A program made the translations under genes and the position numbers. The notes under the pieces were generated by a model. The model was not told where the DNA came from. It was given only the letters and a program-made list of their open reading frames with translations, and made no database searches. Positions 5,761 through 10,332 of a DNA stretch of 10,332 nucleotides are shown one piece after another. Numbering within the stretch: the stretch's first letter is position 1; each line of letters starts with the position of its first letter. The DNA lies in assembly GCA_036491235.1 (NCBI GenBank), contig DASXCK010000426.1:1-10332 (forward strand). The letters run 5' to 3'. The stretch comes from JAVDCA01 sp036491235 (GTDB lineage Bacteria > Pseudomonadota > Alphaproteobacteria > Rhizobiales > Xanthobacteraceae).

Positions 5761-6657
5761 TCAGCGGGATGCCGCAAAGAAGCCGGCTAACTTATCCGCC
5801 GTCGTCTCGGGCACTTCTTCCGGGAAGAAGTGCCCGGCCTCGATCGCCTCACCCGTGACGTCATCCGCCCATGCGCGCCAGATCGCCAGCGGACCGCCAT
5901 CCGCGGCGTACCAAGTGTCGAGCGCGCCTCCTTCACCCCACAGCGCAAGAACGGGACACTTGATCCGCCGACCAGCTCTCTTATCGGCGGTGTCGTGCTC
6001 CCAATCGCGCGTCGCGGCGGCCCGATATTCCTCGCAGATGGCATGGACATGGGCAGCGTCCCTGAGCGCCTCGACATAGGCCGTGCGTGCCGCTGGATCG
6101 AAAACCGAGCTTGGCGAGCCCCAGCCGCCAAGCGCGTTGTCGACGACAGCATCGGGAGCTGCCAGGAGGAGCCTTTCAGGAAGCGGCTCGGGCTGCGCGA
6201 GCAGCGACCAGGGCCAGAATGCGACCGTCAACCGGGCGTCAGCCCGGTCCCACACGTCGCCCGTCGGCAAGACGTCGAGCACCGCAAGCCGCTCGATCCG
6301 GTCCGGATGGTCGAGAGCCATGCGATAGGCGACGCGCCCTCCCCGATCGTGCCCGGCCACGGAAAAGTGCGGCCAGCCAAGCCGACCCATGACCTCGACG
6401 AGCTCGTACGCCATGGCGCGCTTCGAGTAGGGCGAATGGTCTGATGCCGACGGGGGGCATCCGCTTCGCCCGTAGCCGCGCAGATCGGCGCAAACCACCG
6501 AAAAACGATCGACCAGCCGCGGCGCCACGCTTCGCCACATGACATGTGTCTGGGGAAAGCCGTGCAGCAGGAGCAGCGGCGGCCCGGATCCCGCGACCCG
6601 CGCGAAGATGCTGCCCTCCGCCGTCCGGACCTCGGTAGCTTTGAATTCGTCGAACAC
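5761..6657 (-). CDS. Alpha/beta hydrolase, haloacetate-dehalogenase-like
   Basis: A 298-residue alpha/beta hydrolase closely resembling fluoroacetate/haloacetate dehalogenases (FAc-DEX and RPA1163 of Rhodopseudomonas palustris), which attack the alpha-carbon with an Asp and release halide and glycolate. Numbering from the GTG at 6657: oxyanion-hole loop H-G-F-P-Q (32-36), nucleophile Asp104 in G-H-D-R-G-G-R with both carboxylate-binding arginines (105 and 108), Asp128 in V-L-D-V, and catalytic His276 in A-G-H-F-F. Trp150 and Tyr211 of the halide pocket are kept, but the adjacent halide-binding His (155 in RPA1163) aligns with Pro149 in F-W-P-W-S. Substrate range may therefore differ; it could also be another hydrolase of this clan. 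I prefer the GTG at 6657 (AAGGGA 5 nt upstream; the N terminus then aligns with FAc-DEX) over the GTG at 6675, which has no ribosome-binding site. It diverges from the tRNA gene. Confidence 0.85.
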   Translation of the reverse strand: MFDEFKATEVRTAEGSIFARVAGSGPPLLLLHGFPQTHVMWRSVAPRLVDRFSVVCADLRGYGRSGCPPSASDHSPYSKRAMAYELVEVMGRLGWPHFSVAGHDRGGRVAYRMALDHPDRIERLAVLDVLPTGDVWDRADARLTVAFWPWSLLAQPEPLPERLLLAAPDAVVDNALGGWGSPSSVFDPAARTAYVEALRDAAHVHAICEEYRAAATRDWEHDTADKRAGRRIKCPVLALWGEGGALDTWYAADGGPLAIWRAWADDVTGEAIEAGHFFPEEVPETTADKLAGFFAASR

Positions 6658-6700
6658 GGGAATCCCTTTTATCACCTTGGGTACGGGCGATCCTGGACCG

Positions 6701-6728
6701 TTGACCGGCGCGCCTTGCCCGCTATGAT
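6701..6728 (+). promoter_or_regulatory. Sigma70 promoter of the tRNA-Leu gene
   Basis: TTGACC (6701-6706) and TATGAT (6723-6728) are each one base from consensus with a 16-bp spacer. The expected transcription start, near 6735, is about 5 nt before the mature tRNA end at 6740. This is the best promoter match in the window, as expected for a stable RNA gene. Confidence 0.7.
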
Positions 6729-6739
6729 CACTTGCTTAA

Positions 6740-6826
6740 GCCCCTGTGGCGGAATTGGTAGACGCGCCTGACTCAAAATCAGGTGGTGGCAACATCGTGC
6801 TGGTTCGAGTCCGGCCAGGGGCACCA
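6740..6826 (+). tRNA. tRNA-Leu (anticodon CAA)
   Basis: An 87-nt class II tRNA. The acceptor stem GCCCCTG (6740-6746) pairs perfectly with CAGGGGC (6816-6822), followed by discriminator A (6823) and an encoded CCA (6824-6826). The anticodon stem CCTGA (6767-6771) / TCAGG (6779-6783) holds the loop CTCAAAA, giving anticodon CAA at 6774-6776, which reads UUG. A long variable arm follows, as in leucine tRNAs, and the T-arm is GCTGG / TTCGAGT loop / CCGGC. The D-arm holds the usual GG-rich loop (ATTGGTAGAC). It has its own promoter and stands alone. No downstream copy of the tRNA 3' end, as a genomic island would leave, is visible in the window. Confidence 0.97.
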
Positions 6827-7294
6827 GCCTTCGCTGTTAACGCAGCTTGGGCTCGGCAGACCGTCCGCATGCGCTAAAGCTTGGGGGCGCGAGACCTTGA
6901 GGACGCGGGTGTCCGCCCGTAGCCCTGGCAAAGACGGACAGCTTCTACGCAGCATCGACTTCGCAACCACCCGCCTCCCGTTAACGTTGCGGCAGGCGAG
7001 GTCGTGCGTCGGCTGGACGCCCGCCAAAGCATCAGCAAGACCCGTCGAAACGAACTCCCCGCCGCTAACCTTTTACGACGCGGCATCATGTCGCGTGCAC
7101 TCTCATCTACGGATGACAAGCCAAGTTAACGCGCAAGCGGCGGGGAAAAAATATCCGGGTCTACAGCGTTTAATTTTCCGCGAAACATTCAATGGCGTAA
7201 ATCGCGCGGGAAAACAGGCGTCGCCGCTCAAAGCTTTTCGCATCCTTAGACCAAAGTCGCGACTCGCACACATGGGCCATCTCCTCATGTTCAT

Positions 7295-7321
7295 TTGACA
7301 AAGCTGCATTTTTCATAATCT
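7295..7321 (+). promoter_or_regulatory. Weak candidate promoter for the HAAT transporter operon
   Basis: TTGACA (7295-7300) is a perfect -35 hexamer. The best -10 after it is TAATCT (7316-7321), only 3 of 6 and with a short 15-bp spacer, inside an AT-rich stretch. If used, the leader would be about 155 nt long and would contain the hairpins before the start codon. No better promoter was found nearer the gene. Confidence 0.3.
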
Positions 7322-7431
7322 TCGCCGCCGGGATCGGCATTTCACGGGGTTGCCGACGCAGGGAGGCAAGCCAATCACCCGATAGTGTGTTAGTGGACAG
7401 TGACCAGCGGGCGCCCGGTGCGGCGGGCGTG

Positions 7432-7458
7432 ACGTTTGGCGCGTCGAAATGCAAACGT
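7432..7458 (+). promoter_or_regulatory. Inverted repeat just before the ribosome-binding site of the binding-protein gene
   Basis: ACGTTTG (7432-7438) and CAAACGT (7452-7458) form a perfect 7-bp inverted repeat with a 13-nt spacer, ending 8 nt before the Shine-Dalgarno AGGGAGG (7466-7472). A GC-rich stem, CGCCCG (7412-7417) / CGGGCG (7424-7429), lies directly upstream. It could be a repressor site or a leader hairpin acting on translation; the sequence does not decide. Confidence 0.35.
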
Positions 7459-7481
7459 TATGCTCAGGGAGGTTCGAGACT

Positions 7482-8744
7482 ATGACTAGCTTTCTCGGCA
7501 AAGGGCTCAATCGCCGAACGGTGATCAAGGCGGCCGCCGCCGCCGGCGTGTCGCAGATCGCGGCGCCGTTCGTCGTCCCCGCATGGGCGGCGGACGAGGT
7601 CAAGATCGGTTGGGACAATCCGTTGACCGGTCCGTACGCGGCCAACGGCAAGAACGAGCTCATCGGCGCCCAGCTCGCGGTCGAGCAGATCAACGCCAAG
7701 GGCGGCATGCTCGGCCGCAAGGTCGAGCTCCTGGTCGAGGACTCGACCAGCGGCGACGCCGGCACCGCGGTTCAGAAGGCGCGCAAGCTGATCGACCGCG
7801 ACAAGGTCAATTTCATCTGCGGTAACGTCAACTCGGCGCTCGCCGCGGCCATCGCCAATGTCGCCTACGAGAAGGGCGTGCTGTGCGTCGACCCGGGCGG
7901 CCACACCGATCCGATCACCGGCACCAACTGCCACTGGAACGTCTTCCGCGTCTGCAACACCACGCAGATGGAGGCGAACGCCGTCGCCGGCTCGCTGATC
8001 AAAAACGCCGGCAAGAAGTGGTACTACATCACGCCGGACTATGCGTTCGGCCACACGCTGCAGTCGGGCCTCGAGAAGGCCGCGGCCAAACTCGGCGGGA
8101 CCAAGGTCGGTGGCGACCTCACGCCGCTCGGCACGACCGACTTCTCGTCCTATCTCATCAAGGCACAGGCCGCGAACCCGGACGTCATCATCTTCCTCGT
8201 CGCAGGTGACGACGCGGTCAACGCGCTCAAGCAGGCGGTGCAGTTCGGCCTCGACAAGAAGTTCCACCTCGCGGGCGCGCAGCAGGAGCTGGAAGTTCTG
8301 AACGGCCTGCCGCCAGAGGCGCGCATCGGCACCTGGGTGTTCGAGTGGTACTGGAACCAGCCGAACGTTCCGCACGTAAAGGAGTTCGTCGCCGAGATTC
8401 GCAAGAAGACGAACGGACACGTGCCGACGGCGCGCACTTGGTTCGGCTACGCGACGGCCTGGACCTGTGCGCTCGCGGCCAACAACGCCAAGTCGCTCGA
8501 AGCGGTCAAGATGGCCAAAGCGCTGCAGGGCTTCAAGCTGCCGCCGGAAGTCGCGTTGATGCCCGACGGCGCTTACTATCGCGAGGCGCAGAACCAGCTG
8601 ATCCCGAACCTCTACGTCGGCACCGCGCAGGCAAAAGGCAAGGACGATCCCGAGGATCTGTTCAAGGTCACCGAGGTCGCCAAGGGCGCCGACGTCGCCG
8701 GCACTCTGGAGGAGACCGGCTGCAAGATGACGTGGCCGACCTGA
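7482..8744 (+). CDS. ABC transporter substrate-binding protein, Leu/Ile/Val-binding (HAAT) type, Tat-exported
   Basis: A 420-residue periplasmic receptor of the hydrophobic-amino-acid/amide ABC uptake family (Peripla_BP_6, LivK/LivJ-like). The N terminus has a twin-arginine signal: N-R-R-T-V-I-K (10-16), an Ala-rich core and P-A-W-A-A (33-37), so it is probably exported folded, with cleavage near 36/37. The mature part begins V-K-I-G-W-D-N-P-L-T-G-P-Y-A (40-53), followed by G-A-Q-L-A-V-E-Q-I-N-A-K-G-G (62-75) and a first-lobe end near G-G-H-T-D-P (139-144). Both lobes are complete and the length is normal for the Tat-type members. It contains six cysteines (113, 135, 150, 158, 329, 414), more than usual. 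The ATG at 7482 has AGGGAGG 9 nt upstream; an earlier in-frame ATG at 7449 precedes that site and is rejected. Permease genes follow on the same strand. Relatives bind amino acids, amides, urea or aromatic acids; ligand unknown. Confidence 0.92.
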   Translation: MTSFLGKGLNRRTVIKAAAAAGVSQIAAPFVVPAWAADEVKIGWDNPLTGPYAANGKNELIGAQLAVEQINAKGGMLGRKVELLVEDSTSGDAGTAVQKARKLIDRDKVNFICGNVNSALAAAIANVAYEKGVLCVDPGGHTDPITGTNCHWNVFRVCNTTQMEANAVAGSLIKNAGKKWYYITPDYAFGHTLQSGLEKAAAKLGGTKVGGDLTPLGTTDFSSYLIKAQAANPDVIIFLVAGDDAVNALKQAVQFGLDKKFHLAGAQQELEVLNGLPPEARIGTWVFEWYWNQPNVPHVKEFVAEIRKKTNGHVPTARTWFGYATAWTCALAANNAKSLEAVKMAKALQGFKLPPEVALMPDGAYYREAQNQLIPNLYVGTAQAKGKDDPEDLFKVTEVAKGADVAGTLEETGCKMTWPT

Positions 8745-8760
8745 TCGGCAGCTAAAGATC

Positions 8761-8794
8761 GCCGGGCGCCGCCGCATGCGGCCCCCGGCTTTTT
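8761..8794 (+). terminator. Intrinsic terminator after the binding-protein gene
   Basis: GCCGGGCGCCGC (8761-8772) and GCGGCCCCCGGC (8778-8789) pair at 11 of 12 positions around a 5-nt loop, directly followed by TTTTT (8790-8794). It begins 16 nt after the stop codon of the binding-protein gene and before the permease genes. Its expected effect is to make much more receptor than permease, a usual arrangement in binding-protein transporters. Its 3' arm can pair instead with a downstream stretch (next entry). Confidence 0.75.
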
Positions 8795-8807
8795 CCGGCC
8801 GGGGGCC
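8780..8807 (+). promoter_or_regulatory. Alternative hairpin overlapping the terminator (attenuator-like)
   Basis: GGCCCCCGG (8780-8788) and CCGGGGGCC (8799-8807) form a perfect 9-bp stem whose loop contains the T-run of the terminator. It uses most of the terminator's 3' arm, so the two folds exclude each other. Because the new partner strand lies downstream of the T-run, this fold can form only if polymerase has already passed the release point; it may protect read-through RNA or act on decay rather than being a classical antiterminator. Confidence 0.4.
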
Positions 8808-8906
8808 GGCGTGGGGAATACGATCGTCTCAGTGCAATGGATGTAACCTGGTTGCGCCCGGCGAAAACCGTCGCGTGACCGGCATACGACGACGATGTAA
8901 ACGCGC

Positions 8907-9773
8907 ATGACACAACTCGTCCTGTTCAACGTCTTCAACGGCCTGATCGTCGGCGCCTTCTACGCGCTGATGGCGCTGGGCCTGTCGCTGATCCTCAACT
9001 TGTCGGGCGTGATCAATTTCGCCCACGGCGGTTTTCTGGCGATCGGCGGCTTCATCGCCTACGCGATGATCCCCTATGTCGGATTCTGGGGCGCTCTCCT
9101 GCTCGCGCCACTCATCACCGCCGTCCTCGGACTGATCGTCGAGCGCCTGCTGATCCGCCGCCTCTACGGGCGCGATCCGCTCTACAGCCTGCTGCTCACC
9201 TTCGGCCTCGCCTTCATGATCGAGGACGGCACGCGCTTCATCTGGGGCGCGCAGAGCCTTCCCTATCAGGTTCCGGCCTGGCTGCTGTCGCCGCTGAGCA
9301 GTTCTTACTTCTTCCTGACCGGCTATCGGCTCTTCATGGTGGCGATCGTCGCCATCGCGGTGGCCGGCCTCTTTCTCATCCTCGGCTACACCCGGCTCGG
9401 CGTGCGCATCCGCGCCGGCACTCTCGACCTCGAGACCGTCTCGGTGCTCGGCGTCAATGTTCGCTGGCTGCGCAGCCTGAACTTCGGGCTCGGCATCTAT
9501 CTCGCGGGCCTCGCCGGCGTGCTCGCGGTCGGCCAACTCGGGCTGCAGCCGACGATCGGGAGCTCGCTGATCATGCCGAGCTTTGTCGCCATCATCGTCG
9601 GAGGGCTCGGCAGCCTGCCGGGGACTCTGCTGGGCGGATTGCTGATCGGTGTCGCGTCGGGCGTGACCACGGTGTTCTTCCCGTCGGCGACCGAAGCCGT
9701 GATGTACGTCATGATGGCCGCGGTGCTGATGGTGCGCCCGCGCGGCCTGCTGGGTGAGGAAGGAAGACTGTGA
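8907..9773 (+). CDS. Branched-chain amino acid-type ABC transporter permease (LivH-like)
   Basis: A 288-residue inner-membrane protein of the LivH family, one of the two pore-forming subunits of HAAT ABC importers. About eight hydrophobic segments are visible. Family marks: G-A-F-Y-A-L-M-A-L-G-L-S-L (16-28), N-L-S-G-V-I-N-F-A-H-G-G (31-42), the cytoplasmic coupling region T-R-L-G-V-R-I-R-A (162-170) to L-G-V-N (181-184), then F-V-A-I-I-V-G-G-L-G-S-L-P-G-T (226-240), and the C-terminal V-R-P-R-G-L-L-G (276-283). The ATG at 8907 is the first possible start after an in-frame TAA (8898-8900), yet no Shine-Dalgarno precedes it. Its stop overlaps the next gene (GTGA, 9770-9773), so LivH and LivM are translationally coupled. 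The length matches the family. It lies 162 nt after the binding-protein gene, beyond a terminator. Confidence 0.93.
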   Translation: MTQLVLFNVFNGLIVGAFYALMALGLSLILNLSGVINFAHGGFLAIGGFIAYAMIPYVGFWGALLLAPLITAVLGLIVERLLIRRLYGRDPLYSLLLTFGLAFMIEDGTRFIWGAQSLPYQVPAWLLSPLSSSYFFLTGYRLFMVAIVAIAVAGLFLILGYTRLGVRIRAGTLDLETVSVLGVNVRWLRSLNFGLGIYLAGLAGVLAVGQLGLQPTIGSSLIMPSFVAIIVGGLGSLPGTLLGGLLIGVASGVTTVFFPSATEAVMYVMMAAVLMVRPRGLLGEEGRL

Positions 9774-10332
9774 AGACCGGAGCGAATAGCGACCTGACCA
9801 AACAGGCGCCGAACATCGTCGTCTGGTTGTTGCTGGCGACCGTGCCCTTCTGGCTGCCGGCGGTGGGCGGCTACGTCGAGCTCGGGAGCCGCGTCCTGGT
9901 GCTCGGGCTGGCCGCGATGGCGCTGAACTTCTTGCTTGGCTACACCGGCGTGCTGTCGTTCGGCCATGCGGCCTATTTTGGCCTCGGCGCCTACGGTGCC
10001 GGCATGACGATCCGCTACCTCGTGCCGAGCACCGGCCTCGGTCTCGTGATCGGCACGCTCGTCGGCACCGTCGCGGCCGCCGTGATCGGGCCGCTGATCG
10101 TACGCCTGCGCGGCGTCTACTTCGCCATGGTGACAATCGCGTTCGGCCAGGTGTTCTATTTCATCGCCTTCCGCTGGAGCAGCGTGACGGGCGGCGACGA
10201 CGGGCTCACCAATTGGAACCGCCACCCGATCGATCTGCTGGTCACCACGATCGACATCCAGCACAGCTCCACCCTCTTCTACTATCTCGCGCTGGTCGTC
10301 TTCGCGATCGCGGTCGGCGTGATGGCGTGGCT
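9770..10332 (+). CDS. Branched-chain amino acid-type ABC transporter permease (LivM-like), 5' part
   Basis: The first 187 codons of the partner permease; the frame runs off the right edge. It begins at GTG 9770, overlapping the LivH stop by 4 nt, with GAGGAAGGA (9756-9764) 5 nt upstream, a strong ribosome-binding site. Hydrophobic segments occupy about 15-30, 40-58, 66-82, 88-108, 117-134 and 168-187. LivM marks: A-L-N-F-L-L-G-Y-T-G-V-L-S-F-G-H-A-A-Y-F-G-L-G-A-Y (51-75), L-R-G-V-Y-F-A-M-V-T-I-A-F-G-Q (113-127) and T-G-G-D-D-G-L (140-146). The usual LivM length is about 300-350 residues, so roughly half is present. The ATPases LivG and LivF are expected beyond the window, perhaps with the LivG domain fused, which cannot be seen here. 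Confidence 0.93.
   Translation, partial: MKTGANSDLTKQAPNIVVWLLLATVPFWLPAVGGYVELGSRVLVLGLAAMALNFLLGYTGVLSFGHAAYFGLGAYGAGMTIRYLVPSTGLGLVIGTLVGTVAAAVIGPLIVRLRGVYFAMVTIAFGQVFYFIAFRWSSVTGGDDGLTNWNRHPIDLLVTTIDIQHSSTLFYYLALVVFAIAVGVMAW

Larger units (their letters stand above)
6827..7481. other. 655-bp stretch without a convincing gene
   Basis: Between the tRNA and the binding-protein gene I see no frame with recognisable protein sequence; the open frames on both strands read as composition-driven shadows and lack good starts. From about 7146 to 7320 the base composition is visibly more AT-rich than the neighbours. Structures present: an 11-bp inverted repeat TCCCCGCCGCT (7056-7066) / AGCGGCGGGGA (7136-7146) with a 69-nt spacer and an A-run after it, which is not a terminator in either direction; a perfect TTGACA at 7295-7300; and stems close to the next gene (7412-7429 and 7432-7458). 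It is most likely a regulatory region with a long leader for the downstream transporter operon. Confidence 0.5.

Noticed and set aside
7056..7151. Terminator or riboswitch at the 11-bp inverted repeat
   Set aside because: The run after the right arm is A's on the plus strand, the spacer is 69 nt, and no known riboswitch core is recognisable.
7437..7454. Possible sigma54 promoter (TTGGCGCG ... TGC) before the binding-protein gene
   Set aside because: The GG and GC elements are 11 bp apart rather than the strictly required 10, and the -12 element reads AATGC, a poor match.
6816..7478. Island attachment-site duplication of the tRNA-Leu 3' end
   Set aside because: The only echo is an 8-base GGTTCGAG at 7471-7478 beside the ribosome-binding site, too short to be more than chance. 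No integrase gene is present.
7464..8777. 437-residue open frame on the minus strand
   Set aside because: It is an exact antisense shadow of the binding-protein gene, with low-complexity Arg/Val/Leu composition and no start signal.
8829..10136. 435-residue open frame on the minus strand
   Set aside because: It is antisense to LivH and LivM. Its Arg/Glu/His-rich repeat-like composition comes from the complementary strand of membrane-protein codons.
1..10332. CRISPR array, toxin-antitoxin pair, prophage or defence system
   Set aside because: There are no regularly spaced direct repeats, no integrase or phage genes, and no paired small genes. The lone HNH nuclease has no visible partner.

Overview
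This is a GC-rich window with alphaproteobacterial gene content. The closest resemblances I recognise are to Hyphomicrobiales (Rhizobiales), in the Bradyrhizobium / Rhodopseudomonas / Xanthobacteraceae range: an HNH nuclease of a type common there, a PsiF-like exported peptide, a RPA1163-like dehalogenase homologue, and several solute-binding proteins. The organism assignment rests on protein resemblance recalled from memory, not on a search.

Layout. Positions 1 to about 140 are the end of an insertion sequence, with the first 21 codons of an IS5-type transposase on the minus strand. Next is an HNH endonuclease gene on the plus strand with its own sigma70-like promoter. A translationally coupled pair follows: a glutathione S-transferase and a Bug-type (TctC) periplasmic binding protein. 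A 90-bp palindromic repeat supplies the stop codon of the Bug gene and separates it from a convergent small exported PsiF-like protein. That gene diverges from a class II aldolase/adducin-type gene. A second palindromic repeat of the same kind lies between the aldolase and a protein of the Pht5 (4,5-dihydroxyphthalate decarboxylase / NMT1-like binding fold) family, which ends at a terminator hairpin. On the minus strand come DsbB and, upstream of it, a haloacetate-dehalogenase-like alpha/beta hydrolase. A tRNA-Leu(CAA) gene with a strong promoter follows. After about 650 bp without a convincing gene, a branched-chain-amino-acid-type (HAAT) ABC transporter operon begins: a Tat-exported binding protein, a terminator/attenuator-like hairpin region, a LivH-type permease, and a LivM-type permease that runs off the window.

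How the genes fit together. The window looks like ordinary accessory metabolism: uptake of organic or aromatic acids (three unrelated solute-binding proteins) with small-molecule enzymes (GST, class II aldolase/decarboxylase, Pht5-like protein, dehalogenase-like hydrolase). I found no defence island, CRISPR array, prophage or plainly novel multigene system. The points most worth checking are the dehalogenase homologue with a Pro in place of the halide-binding His, the aldolase + Pht5-like pair, the overlapping alternative hairpins between the binding-protein and permease genes, the paired palindromic repeats, and the coupled GST-Bug pair. Several long antisense open frames are shadows produced by high GC.
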